Shown in pieces: positions 32,769 through 40,703 of a stretch of 64,000 nt of DNA (its first letter is position 1; every line of letters starts with the position of its first letter). This DNA comes from G963665005 sp963665005 (GTDB taxonomy: Bacteria > Bacillota > Clostridia > Christensenellales > SZUA-584). A model generated the notes under the pieces. That model searched no databases, was not told where the DNA came from, and saw only the letters and a program-made list of their open reading frames with translations. Position numbers and translations under genes: made by a program. The DNA lies in NCBI GenBank assembly GCA_963665005.2, contig CAXXTQ010000001.1, forward strand, positions 1,736,001-1,800,000, in the 5' to 3' direction.

Positions 32769-32785
32769 TTTTTCGGAGGAAGATT

Positions 32786-33214
32786 TTGAGCAGAAGGTCG
32801 GCAAGAGATACCGCGTTTCGACTCTTTTATGAATATTCAATAAACGGTGAGTTCAATCCCGCAACTATGGATGTGATGCGGGATTGTTTTGATAAAGGAA
32901 TGAACGAGAACGCATGGGAATATGTACGAGATATAATAGAAAAATATAAAAGCCACAGCGAAGAAATAGATAATATCATAGAGGCAAACTCAAAAAAATG
33001 GAAAATCAGCCATATGGCAAAAGCGGAATTGTCCATACTCCGGCTGGGTATCTGCGAGATAAAATACAATGACGATATACACCAAAGCATTACTATAAAC
33101 GAGTGCGTAGATTTAGCAAAAAAATATTCCGAAGAAAAATCTTCGGGGTTTGTTAACGGTGTTCTGGCTGCTGTGGTTGCCGAAAATGGGGAAACTCCTG
33201 ATGAGAGCGAATAA
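32786..33214 (+). CDS. nusB: Transcription antitermination factor NusB
   Basis: RNA-binding factor that with NusE, NusA and NusG allows full transcription of rRNA operons. The 142-residue protein has the ARDTAFRLFYEY start, the MAKAELSILRLGICEI helix and the TINECVDLAKKYSEEKSSGFVNGVL signature (seen as separate blocks). TTG start after CGGAGGA. Its 3' end overlaps the next gene by 14 bases. Confidence 0.94.
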   Translation: MSRRSARDTAFRLFYEYSINGEFNPATMDVMRDCFDKGMNENAWEYVRDIIEKYKSHSEEIDNIIEANSKKWKISHMAKAELSILRLGICEIKYNDDIHQSITINECVDLAKKYSEEKSSGFVNGVLAAVVAENGETPDESE

Positions 33215-34151
33215 CGCGTGCTTTTTAGCGTTTGACACAAGCCTTTACACAACTTCGGCCGCACTTGTCTGCGAGAACGAGGTTTTATACGATAAAAGAA
33301 TAATGCTGGCTGTACCAAAAGGAAAAAGAGGGCTGCGCCAGTCGGAAGCTGTTTTTGAACATATAAAAAATTCAAAGCAGCTTTTTTCAGAGTATAGCAA
33401 TATAGATAAAAGTATAAAAGCTGTGGCTTACAGCTCAAAGCCGTGCCCGAGAGCAGATTCTTATATGCCGGTGTTTGGCGCAGGAGAATCTTTCGCGGCA
33501 TTGGCCGCCGCTTTGCTCGGAGTGCCGTTATTTGGGTTAACGCATCAGCACGGGCATATTTACTCTGCATTTCTTGGAAACTGCATAGAGAATGGGCAAT
33601 ACTGTGTTTTTCATGTATCGGGCGGAACTCTTGATTTATTAAAAGTAAATATTGACGGGGCAGTAACAGATATAGAAAAGCTCGGCGGAACGCTCGATAT
33701 CACATGCGGGCAGCTTATAGACAGAATAGGTGTTGCGGCGGGGCTTTCGTTTCCTTCGGGTAAGCAGATAGAAAAGATTTATAGCAAGAACGACATTCAT
33801 CTTGCTGTAAACGTAAAAGGCTTGTCAGCAAACCTGTCCGGTGCAGAGACACAGGCGCTGCGTATGCTAGAGCAAGGAGCAGACAAAGATGATGTTTTAA
33901 GCGCAGTTATAGACTGTTCGGCAGATACAATAATACAGCTTATAAAAAACGCCGCGAAAGATACGAATATCAAAAATTTTATTTTTACAGGCGGAGTTAT
34001 TTGTAATACAATAATAAGAGAGAAAATTACAAAAGTTTGCGCACAAAACGGGTACGGTTGCGTATTGGCGCAAAAAAAATACAGCGGTGACAACGCCTGC
34101 GGGCTTGCGCTCGCGGCGAAAATTTTATACGGCAAAGGAGAAAAATATTGA
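33201..34151 (+). CDS. TsaD/Kae1-like protein (O-sialoglycoprotein endopeptidase paralogue)
   Basis: ASKHA-fold protein of 316 residues related to the tRNA threonylcarbamoyl transferase TsaD but divergent. N-terminal CFLAFDTSLYTTSAALV is the nucleotide-binding strand; HQHGH (H115, H119) keeps the HxxxH metal site; GGTLDITCGQLIDRIG and FTGGVICN mirror TsaD blocks. Such a paralogue between nusB and folD is common in Clostridia; genuine tsaD is expected elsewhere. ATG 33201 lies inside the nusB end; the longer frame to 33150 overlaps nusB further. Function unproven. Confidence 0.75.
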   Translation: MRANNACFLAFDTSLYTTSAALVCENEVLYDKRIMLAVPKGKRGLRQSEAVFEHIKNSKQLFSEYSNIDKSIKAVAYSSKPCPRADSYMPVFGAGESFAALAAALLGVPLFGLTHQHGHIYSAFLGNCIENGQYCVFHVSGGTLDLLKVNIDGAVTDIEKLGGTLDITCGQLIDRIGVAAGLSFPSGKQIEKIYSKNDIHLAVNVKGLSANLSGAETQALRMLEQGADKDDVLSAVIDCSADTIIQLIKNAAKDTNIKNFIFTGGVICNTIIREKITKVCAQNGYGCVLAQKKYSGDNACGLALAAKILYGKGEKY

Positions 34152-34987
34152 GCATTATTGACGGGAAAGCTATTTCAAACGAGATTAGACAGGATTTAAA
34201 AGGAAAGGCTTCAGAATTGAAAGCAAAAGGGATTATGCCTGGTCTGGCAGTCATTCTTGTGGGCGATGATCCAGCATCGGCTATATACGTGCGCAATAAA
34301 GCTCGCGCTTGCGAAGAGATAGGAATATATTCTGTAGTTCACAGGCTTAAAGCCCAAACGCCGCAGGACGAATTGATAGCGCTTATCAAAAGCCTGAACA
34401 GCGACCCGAAGATTCACGGAATACTTGTACAGCTTCCGCTGCCCGGGCATCTAAATGAATTGGCAGTCCTGCGTGAAGTAGAGCCTGATAAAGATGTCGA
34501 TGGTTTGCACGTTGTAACTGCCGGAAGGCTGCTCGTAGGCGAAAAAGGTTTTATACCATGTACGCCAAAAGGTATTATAAGGCTTATAAAGAGCACGGGT
34601 GCAGATATATGCGGTAAAAATGCAGTTGTAATCGGAAGAAGTAATATGGTCGGCAAACCGGTATCGCTTCTTCTCCAGAGAGAAAACGCAACGGTGACTA
34701 TGTGCCATTCACGTACGAAGAATTTGGCGCAGGAGTGTGCGAGAGCCGATATTCTCGTCGCCGCCATAGGCAGGGCGGAAATGATAACAGGCGAGTTTAT
34801 CAAACCGGGCGCTATAGTAATAGACGTCGGAACTTCAAGAGTAGACGGAAAGCTCAAAGGCGACGTTCTTTTTGACGAAGCGGCTAAAAAAGCATCCTTT
34901 ATTACTCCCGTACCGGGCGGCGTCGGCCCTATGACTATAACGATGCTTATAGATAACACAGTCGAGGCGGCAAGGCTTTATGGCTGA
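34148..34987 (+). CDS. folD: Bifunctional methylene-THF dehydrogenase/cyclohydrolase
   Basis: Interconverts methylene-, methenyl- and formyl-tetrahydrofolate for purine and one-carbon metabolism. The 279-residue protein has the GDDPASAIYVRNKARACEE block with catalytic Lys, QLPLPGH, DVDGLH, PCTPKGI and the NADP-binding VIGRSNMVGKPVSLLL and PVPGGVGPMT motifs. TTG start after AAAGGAG, overlapping the previous stop by four bases. Confidence 0.95.
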   Translation: MSIIDGKAISNEIRQDLKGKASELKAKGIMPGLAVILVGDDPASAIYVRNKARACEEIGIYSVVHRLKAQTPQDELIALIKSLNSDPKIHGILVQLPLPGHLNELAVLREVEPDKDVDGLHVVTAGRLLVGEKGFIPCTPKGIIRLIKSTGADICGKNAVVIGRSNMVGKPVSLLLQRENATVTMCHSRTKNLAQECARADILVAAIGRAEMITGEFIKPGAIVIDVGTSRVDGKLKGDVLFDEAAKKASFITPVPGGVGPMTITMLIDNTVEAARLYG

Positions 34988-36167
34988 TATTGTATTCAGC
35001 GTATCGCAGATCAATGAATACATAAGCAAAAAGATGTTTCGGGACCCGTTTCTCAGCGCAATTGCGGTTGTCGGAGAGGTCACGAATTTTAGCTTATCGT
35101 CTGTGGGGCACGCCTTTTTTTCGCTGAAAGACGAAGACAGCATGATAAGCTGTATTGTGTATGAATACGCGGACAATGAATACAAAGACGCAATAATAGA
35201 CGGGGCGCTTATAAAAGTTTCGGGAAGAATAATTTTTTACAAAAAAAGCGCGAGCGTACAGCTTGCGGTAGAAAAAGCAAGCGCGGAGGGAATAGGAGAC
35301 CTTTACGCCAAATTTGAGCAGACCAAGCAAAAGCTTTTTGCTGAGGGGCTTTTCGATAAAGCGTATAAAAAAGCAATTCCCGACTACCCGCTGAATATCG
35401 GCGTGGTAACGTCCGCTTCGGGCGCCGCAGTACACGATATCATAAACGTCGCGACAAGAAGGTTCGAGGGTATCAGCATTACTGTTTATCCCGCGCAGGT
35501 ACAGGGAAAAGACGCCGCGCGCCAGATAACGGGCGGAATAAAATATTTTAACGATAAAAAAAGTGTAGATGTTATAATCGTAGGACGAGGCGGCGGGTCT
35601 TTTGAAGATTTGTTCGCGTTTAACGAAGAGAGCGTAGCGCGCGCCGTTTTTGAGTCGGAGATACCTATAGTTTCGGCGGTCGGGCACGAAACGGATTTTT
35701 CGCTCTGTGACATGGCGGCCGATCTGCGAGCGCCTACTCCTTCGGCGGCGGCTGAACTCGTTGTAAGAAGCAAGCAGGATATTATTGACTATATCAGGGC
35801 GCAAAAACAAAGGCTGTTTGAAAATCTTGCTGATGCACTGCACCAGAGGCAGCTTTTGGCAGATATGCTGACGGGCAGCATTAAAGCGTTTCCGTTATCT
35901 ATGAAACTGGAACAGGCGGGCGAAAGGATAACCGCATCCTGCCGTATGATTAAAACAAGCCTTATCGGGCTGCTCGAGAAAAATACGCTTTTGTTAGGCA
36001 ATCAAATCAACAATTTGAACAGCCTTAACCCTCAAAACGTTTTAAAAAGAGGTTTCGCAATAGTTTACGACGAAAATAACAACGTGATTACAAGCAGTAA
36101 AAAAAGCCGCGAGAATATGGATATAGAGTTTGCCGACGGGCGCGTTTCCGTAACGAGAAAGGACTGA
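34980..36167 (+). CDS. xseA: Exodeoxyribonuclease VII large subunit
   Basis: Catalytic subunit of a single-strand-specific exonuclease. The 395-residue protein has an OB-fold start (GEVTNFSLSSVGHAFFSLKD), the catalytic domain with GVVTSASGAAVHDI and VGRGGGSFEDL, and a coiled-coil C-terminal region that binds XseB, ending with the PQNVLKRGFAIV segment. ATG overlaps the folD end by eight bases, with AGGCTTTATGG as a weak ribosome site. Confidence 0.94.
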   Translation: MADIVFSVSQINEYISKKMFRDPFLSAIAVVGEVTNFSLSSVGHAFFSLKDEDSMISCIVYEYADNEYKDAIIDGALIKVSGRIIFYKKSASVQLAVEKASAEGIGDLYAKFEQTKQKLFAEGLFDKAYKKAIPDYPLNIGVVTSASGAAVHDIINVATRRFEGISITVYPAQVQGKDAARQITGGIKYFNDKKSVDVIIVGRGGGSFEDLFAFNEESVARAVFESEIPIVSAVGHETDFSLCDMAADLRAPTPSAAAELVVRSKQDIIDYIRAQKQRLFENLADALHQRQLLADMLTGSIKAFPLSMKLEQAGERITASCRMIKTSLIGLLEKNTLLLGNQINNLNSLNPQNVLKRGFAIVYDENNNVITSSKKSRENMDIEFADGRVSVTRKD

Positions 36168-36172
36168 TGATC

Positions 36173-36361
36173 ATGGGAGCATTTGAAAACGACTTGAAAA
36201 AGCTCGAAGAAATTTCTCAAAAACTGCAGTCAAAAGAGATAGGCATTGAAAAGAGCATAGAACTTTATTCACAGGGCATGAAGCTTGCCGACGAATTGCA
36301 GGACAAGCTCGACAAATATAAATCAAAAATAGAAGTGCTGGAAAACGAGGTAGATAAATAG
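36173..36361 (+). CDS. xseB: Exodeoxyribonuclease VII small subunit
   Basis: Short helical partner of XseA, 62 residues: FENDLKKLEEISQKLQ and IEKSIELYSQGMKLADEL are standard. ATG 36173 is nine bases after AAAGGA; ATG 36167 overlapping the xseA stop is also possible. Confidence 0.92.
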   Translation: MGAFENDLKKLEEISQKLQSKEIGIEKSIELYSQGMKLADELQDKLDKYKSKIEVLENEVDK

Positions 36362-37242
36362 TGGCGCCTTTGCATGAATATTTAGAAAAAACAGCTTCGC
36401 TTATAAACGGCAGGCTTATGAAGCTGACTGATATATATTGTGAGCCCGGAAGGCTAAAGGACGCCATGAGCTACAGCCTTGCGGCGGGGGGAAAACGGCT
36501 TCGGCCTGTGCTCTGCCTTATGTCAGCAGGCCTTTTCGGAGACGAAAAGCGGGCGCTCGATTTCGCCTGCGCAATTGAGATGATACACACTTATTCGCTT
36601 ATCCATGACGACCTTCCGGCTATGGACAACGATACGCTGCGCCGGGGCAAGCCTACAAACCATGTTGTGTTTGGCGAAGCTTATGCCATTCTTGCCGGCG
36701 ACGGGCTGCTAAACTGCGCTTTCGAGATAATACTCGGCTGCGCGAAAGAGGACAACAGCCTTGGAGTTATAAAAGCGGCGAATATAATCGCACGTGCCTC
36801 GGGCCCGAGGGGCATGGTGCAAGGTCAGGCGCTTGATATGGATTTTGAACAAAAAGAAAAAGACGAGCAGGCGCTTTTTTACATACACAAACGAAAAACT
36901 GCCGCTCTTATAGAAGCATCGGTATTATCGGGCGCGGCGCTGCAAGGCGCGAACAAAGAGGATATTGTCGCTTTGAAGATTTACGGACAGAGCATAGGGC
37001 TTGTTTTTCAAATAGTTGATGATATACTCGACAGAGTTGGAGACAGTAAAAAAGTCGGCAAGACGCTTGGCAAAGACAGCGGTGCGGATAAACAAACTTT
37101 CCTCAGCGTTTACGGACTGGAAGAATCGAAAAAAATCGCAAAAAACAAAACGGAAGAGGCTACAGCCGCGCTTTCCCGCTTCGGGCAGAAAGCGGATAAT
37201 CTTCGCGAGCTTGCGTTATATTTGCTGAAAAGAGACAGATAA
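36361..37242 (+). CDS. ispA: Polyprenyl synthetase (farnesyl/geranyl diphosphate synthase)
   Basis: Builds short-chain isoprenyl diphosphates for undecaprenyl and quinone synthesis. The 293-residue protein has the first Asp-rich motif DDLPAMDND, GKRLRPVL, and the second motif DDILD, typical of bacterial IspA. GTG start shares one base with the xseB stop. Downstream there is no dxs; instead a terminator and a 290-base gap before sigG. Confidence 0.92.
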   Translation: MAPLHEYLEKTASLINGRLMKLTDIYCEPGRLKDAMSYSLAAGGKRLRPVLCLMSAGLFGDEKRALDFACAIEMIHTYSLIHDDLPAMDNDTLRRGKPTNHVVFGEAYAILAGDGLLNCAFEIILGCAKEDNSLGVIKAANIIARASGPRGMVQGQALDMDFEQKEKDEQALFYIHKRKTAALIEASVLSGAALQGANKEDIVALKIYGQSIGLVFQIVDDILDRVGDSKKVGKTLGKDSGADKQTFLSVYGLEESKKIAKNKTEEATAALSRFGQKADNLRELALYLLKRDR

Positions 37243-37299
37243 AAAATCTTAAAGAATATTCATTAAAGAAAAAATTAATATGCGAAGATAACAACATTG

Positions 37300-37325
37300 C
37301 CTGTTTTTTAAACGGGTATTTTTTT
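37300..37325 (+). terminator. Terminator after ispA
   Basis: CCTGTTT (37300-37306) pairs with AAACGGG (37310-37316), with one G-T pair, then seven T. It ends the nusB-ispA transcript. Between here and 37470 only A+T-rich sequence is seen. Confidence 0.6.
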
Positions 37326-37472
37326 ATAAACTTTTTATTTTTGATTGTGTTGGATAACATAAATATACCTATGCTTTCAGTATGTCCGAGAGCAAAAGCA
37401 AAGCCCTCGAATCTTTATATATTACTTAAAATACACACAATTTTTCGCGGCTAGGATCTGCCCGAAACCGCC

Positions 37473-37502
37473 GTATAAAAGCAAGTTCGCATGGTAAAGC
37501 TA
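37473..37502 (+). promoter_or_regulatory. Candidate sigma-F promoter of sigG
   Basis: GTATA (37473-37477), 15-base spacer, GGTAAAGCTA (37493-37502). It fits the sigma-F pattern GYATA, about 15-16 bases, GGNNANANTW at most positions. In B. subtilis sigG is first transcribed by sigma-F in the forespore, so both position and sequence agree. Confidence 0.6.
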
Positions 37503-37534
37503 GTCATATCAAAAAGCTTGTGAGGAGATATGAC

Positions 37535-38308
37535 ATGCTAATAAACAAAGTCGAAATTTGCGGCGTTGACACATCAAAACTCCCCGTCATGAAACAAAAA
37601 CAAATGAAAGAACTGATGCTGAAAATCAAAAAAGGAGACGAGGCGGCAAGAGAAGAATTCATAAACGGCAACTTAAGGCTTGTGCTTAGCGTTATACAAA
37701 GGTTTACAGGAAGAAAAGAAAACATGGACGATTTGTTTCAGGTAGGGTGTATCGGGCTCATTAAAGCAATAGATAATTTTAATGTGGAGCTTGGGGTAAG
37801 GTTTTCGACTTATGCCGTGCCTATGATAACGGGAGAGCTCAGGCGGTATCTTAGAGACAACAACAGCATACGCGTCTCGAGGTCGCTTCGCGATACGGCG
37901 TATAAAGCGCTTCAGGTGAGAAACGCATTATCTAAAAAAAACAGCAAAGACCCGAGCGTAGAGAAAATCGCCAAAGAGCTTGATATAAAAGTTGAAGACG
38001 TTGTTTTTGCGCTTGATGCCATACAAGACCCTGTGTCGCTTTACGAGCCCGTTTACCACGACGGAACGGACGCTGTATATGTAATGGACCAGCTTCAGGA
38101 CAAAAACAGCGCAGATGAAATATGGCTTGAGGGCATAGCGTTAAAAGAAGCCATAGAAAAGCTCGGAGAGCGAGAAAAGAACATAGTCATGATGCGCTTT
38201 TTTCAGGGCAAAACGCAGATGGAAGTAGCCTCCGAGATAGGCATAAGCCAGGCCCAGGTTAGCCGGCTCGAAAAGAACGCTCTTAAAAGTATGAAGAGAA
38301 ATATATAA
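37535..38308 (+). CDS. sigG: Late forespore sigma factor SigG
   Basis: Directs late forespore genes (such as gpr). The 257-residue protein begins MLINKVEICGVDTSKLPVM, the SigG hallmark, and contains region 2 (DLFQVGCIGLIKAIDNFN, RFSTYAVPMI) and region 4 (GEREKNIVMMRFFQGKTQ, EIGISQAQVSRLEKNAL). ATG 37535 was chosen with GAGGAG upstream; an ORF start at 37520 would enter the ribosome site. It stands alone with a sigma-F-like promoter and a terminator. spoIIGA and sigE are not adjacent, unlike many Firmicutes. Confidence 0.96.
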   Translation: MLINKVEICGVDTSKLPVMKQKQMKELMLKIKKGDEAAREEFINGNLRLVLSVIQRFTGRKENMDDLFQVGCIGLIKAIDNFNVELGVRFSTYAVPMITGELRRYLRDNNSIRVSRSLRDTAYKALQVRNALSKKNSKDPSVEKIAKELDIKVEDVVFALDAIQDPVSLYEPVYHDGTDAVYVMDQLQDKNSADEIWLEGIALKEAIEKLGEREKNIVMMRFFQGKTQMEVASEIGISQAQVSRLEKNALKSMKRNI

Positions 38309-38320
38309 ACTCGTCTTTAT

Positions 38321-38367
38321 AAAAAAGGCCGGCTTGGATGCTCAAATAAAACCATACGGTCTTTTTT
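38321..38367 (+). terminator. Terminator after sigG
   Basis: AAAAAAGGCCG (38321-38331) pairs with CGGTCTTTTTT (38357-38367), with one G-T pair and a 25-base loop. Confidence 0.65.
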
Positions 38368-38409
38368 ATCGTCATTTTCATATTATATTATAGATATGAG
38401 GTGACGCTT

Positions 38410-38670
38410 ATGACAAAGTATTCAAAACTAAGGCAAAAAGAGGTCGTAAATATGATTGACGGCGCAAGGCTCGGATACATCTGCGATTTGCTTCTTGATG
38501 TATGCACGGGCAAAATCTGCGCACTTGTTGTACCCGGGCCTTCAAAGTTTTCTTTTTTTTTCAAAGGAGACAGAGATACTGTGATACCTTGGAACCATAT
38601 CAGAAAAATAGGCGAAGATGTGATATTGGTCGAGGTAGATATGAACTGCATGCCAAATTATAACAATTAA
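38410..38670 (+). CDS. YlmC/YmxH-family PRC-barrel protein
   Basis: Small protein (86 residues) with a PRC-barrel fold: KLRQKEVVNMIDGARLGYICDL start (seen in parts) and the IPWNHIRKIGEDVILVEV strand pair. YlmC/YmxH proteins are linked to sporulation in Firmicutes, but their molecular role is unclear. ATG 38410 is six bases after GAGGTG; GTG 38401 falls inside that site. It sits between sigG and nrdR. Confidence 0.85.
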   Translation: MTKYSKLRQKEVVNMIDGARLGYICDLLLDVCTGKICALVVPGPSKFSFFFKGDRDTVIPWNHIRKIGEDVILVEVDMNCMPNYNN

Positions 38671-38728
38671 ATTGAATTTATTATATGATGTGTTATAATG
38701 GATATAACTAAAAATTGGGGGCATGTTT

Positions 38729-39184
38729 ATGAGATGTGTGTATTGCGGGCATATGGAGAGCAAAGTTGTAGATTCCAGGCCTACTGAAGAGGGAAGCTCA
38801 ATCCGTCGGCGCAGAGAATGTCTTAACTGTAAAAAACGTTTTACTACTTATGAAAAGATAGACAGCCTCCCGCTGCTTGTTGTAAAAAAAGACGGCGAGC
38901 GCGTTTCTTTTAATTCTGACAAAATAAAAATCGGGCTTATAAAAGCCTGCGAAAAGCGCCCTGTTCCAATGCACGATATCGAATCGCTCGTAGCAAGCGT
39001 CGAAAAAACAATATTCAATTCGCTGAGACAGGAGATTACATCAAAAGAAATAGGCAATCTTGTAATGAAAGGCCTGAAAGATTTAGACGATGTAGCTTAT
39101 GTGCGTTTTGCATCCGTTTACAAAGAGTTCAAAGATGTTGATACTTTTATGCATGAACTGCAAAACATTTTAGAAGAGAAATAG
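38729..39184 (+). CDS. nrdR: Transcriptional repressor NrdR
   Basis: ATP/dATP-sensing repressor of ribonucleotide reductase genes. The 151-residue protein has the N-terminal zinc ribbon MRCVYCGH...RRRRECLNCKKRFTTYE and an ATP-cone domain (about 49-139). ATG 38729 follows GGGGG by seven bases; ATG 38723 is too close to it. Its likely target nrdJ is 35 kb away with two NrdR boxes. The gap before pgeF is one base, so they are co-translated. Confidence 0.96.
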   Translation: MRCVYCGHMESKVVDSRPTEEGSSIRRRRECLNCKKRFTTYEKIDSLPLLVVKKDGERVSFNSDKIKIGLIKACEKRPVPMHDIESLVASVEKTIFNSLRQEITSKEIGNLVMKGLKDLDDVAYVRFASVYKEFKDVDTFMHELQNILEEK

Positions 39185-39185
39185 A

Positions 39186-40004
39186 ATGCAGGCAATTTCA
39201 CACGGATTTACAATGAGAAAGAAAAACGGCGTGAGATTTTTAACTATACCTTCTTTTGAAACCAAAGGAGGAATAACGTGCGCATTTTCCACTAGGGTCG
39301 GCGGTGTAAGCGAAAAACCGTATGATACTTTGAATTTCAGCCAAAAGAGAGAAGGCAATAAAAAGAATTTCCTGCAGAACATGAATCGCTTTTCTTCCGC
39401 TGTGCAATTTGATTATAACAGAGCTGTCGCTATAAACTATGCGCACAGCGCAATCCTTTATAAAGCGGATATAAGCGATGAGGGCAGGGGAATCACCAAA
39501 GAAAAACTGGATACAACATGCGACGGGCTTTACACGGACGTAAAAAACCTGCCGCTTGTAACATACCATGCGGATTGTGTACCGTTATTTTTTTACGATT
39601 CTGTTCGCGGCGCTGCGGCCATCTGTCATGCGGGGTGGAGAGGAGTAACTTCTCACATTACCGCAAACGCAGTCAATTCGCTTATAAAGCTTGGAAGCAG
39701 CTCCAAAGATATTCTGGCCGCGGTCGGGCCGTGTATAAGTGTAAAGCATTTTGAAGTCGGCAAAGGCGTACACGATTTATTTGAAAAAGAATTCGGAAAA
39801 GAGACGATAGAAGAAAGGAACGGCAGAGTTTATGCAGACCTTGCGATTGCATGCGTTTTGGATATGCTCGAAAACGATATTCTGCCCGAAAATATAACGC
39901 TGTCTGATATATGCACATACGAGAATCCTAAACTGTTTTTCTCTCATAGGCGGGATAAAGGAAAGACGGGCGCTATGGCCGCAGTTATTCAACTGCATAA
40001 TTAG
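39186..40004 (+). CDS. pgeF: Multi-copper polyphenol oxidase/purine nucleosidase family (YlmD/YfiH/LACC1)
   Basis: Member of the family that includes E. coli YfiH (PgeF) and human LACC1, shown to act on purine nucleosides or as a peptidoglycan-precursor editing enzyme; the substrate here is unknown. The 272-residue protein has FSTRVGGVS, the metal site YHADCVPLFF and HAGWRG, AAVGPCI and the SHRRDKGKTGA end. The usual QVHG before the first site is AHSA here, so one histidine is shifted or kept in altered context. Follows nrdR by one base. Confidence 0.9.
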   Translation: MQAISHGFTMRKKNGVRFLTIPSFETKGGITCAFSTRVGGVSEKPYDTLNFSQKREGNKKNFLQNMNRFSSAVQFDYNRAVAINYAHSAILYKADISDEGRGITKEKLDTTCDGLYTDVKNLPLVTYHADCVPLFFYDSVRGAAAICHAGWRGVTSHITANAVNSLIKLGSSSKDILAAVGPCISVKHFEVGKGVHDLFEKEFGKETIEERNGRVYADLAIACVLDMLENDILPENITLSDICTYENPKLFFSHRRDKGKTGAMAAVIQLHN

Positions 40005-40092
40005 CGCGGGGTTTTGTAAAAACAGCGAAAAATCATAAATTATAAGACTATTATTATTCAGCCGCAGGCAGAGCGCAGATAATTTATTCTTC

Positions 40093-40121
40093 TTGCACTT
40101 TTTTGGGCAATGTGGTATTAT
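40093..40121 (+). promoter_or_regulatory. Candidate promoter of the rimP-infB operon
   Basis: TTGCAC (40093-40098), 17-base spacer, TATTAT (40116-40121). The -10 is good, the -35 modest. The transcript would carry a leader of about 105 bases before rimP. Confidence 0.5.
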
Positions 40122-40143
40122 TCTTTCGCGGAAGTTTTTGATT

Positions 40144-40211
40144 GAGAGTGGGGAAACCCCACTCTTTTACATTACTGGGCTTACGCTAAGGTTTAGCCCG
40201 CCGGAAGCGGG
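40144..40211 (+). promoter_or_regulatory. rimP leader with attenuator-like hairpin and competing stems
   Basis: AGAGTGGGG (40145-40153) and CCCCACTCT (40157-40165) form a perfect stem with an AAA loop followed by four T, looking like an intrinsic terminator ahead of rimP. Next GGGCT (40177-40181) can pair with AGCCC (40195-40199), whereas CCCGC (40197-40201) can pair with GCGGG (40207-40211); they overlap at 40197-40199, so only one can form. Such a leader suggests attenuation of the operon. Confidence 0.55.
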
Positions 40212-40232
40212 TTATAGGCAGGTGTTATTAAA

Positions 40233-40691
40233 ATTTCTAAAAAGATAGAAAAAACGGTTGAGGCTATAGTTGCCCCTATTATAACTGATAACGGATATGA
40301 ATATATAGATACGGAAATAAAGAAATCGGGCGAGGGCAGAGAGCTTATAATATATATTGATAAACCGGGCGGAATATTGCTTGACGACTGCGAGAAAATC
40401 AGCAGGTTAATAGAGCCTGCGATAGACGAAAAAGACCCTGTTGAAGAAGCTTATTTCTTGTGCGTGTCTTCTCCGGGCCTGGACCGGCCGCTAAAAAAGC
40501 CGGAAGATTTTAAAAGAAGCATGGGAAAGAAAGTTGATTTAAAGCTTTACAGCCCGATTAATAATAAAAAAGAGTTTACCGGAGAGCTATGCGGATATGA
40601 TGAAAACGGGTTTACGCTTATGATAGACGGCGGGCAGGAAACGTTTTTATATAAAGACACGGCGATAATCCGGCTTCACGTAGAATTCTAA
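40233..40691 (+). CDS. rimP: Ribosome maturation factor RimP, probable ATT start
   Basis: RimP helps 30S subunit assembly. Reading back in frame from 40377 gives a complete RimP N terminus: SKKIEKTVEAIVAPIITDNG, YEYIDTEI, then LIIYIDKPGGILLDDCEKIS, FLCVSSPGLDRPLK and the C-terminal KPEDFKRSMGKKVDLKL. There is no ATG, GTG or TTG between the in-frame stop (40215-40217) and residue 49; ATT at 40233 lies eight bases after AGGTG (40220-40224) and gives 152 residues, the usual length. A start at the TTG 40377 would delete the first domain. ATT 40227 or a sequence error are alternatives. Confidence 0.8.
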   Translation: MSKKIEKTVEAIVAPIITDNGYEYIDTEIKKSGEGRELIIYIDKPGGILLDDCEKISRLIEPAIDEKDPVEEAYFLCVSSPGLDRPLKKPEDFKRSMGKKVDLKLYSPINNKKEFTGELCGYDENGFTLMIDGGQETFLYKDTAIIRLHVEF

Positions 40692-40703
40692 TGGAGGTTT
40701 CTT

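Noticed and set aside
40377..40691. TTG start of rimP
   Set aside because: It would remove the N-terminal domain, which is clearly encoded upstream.
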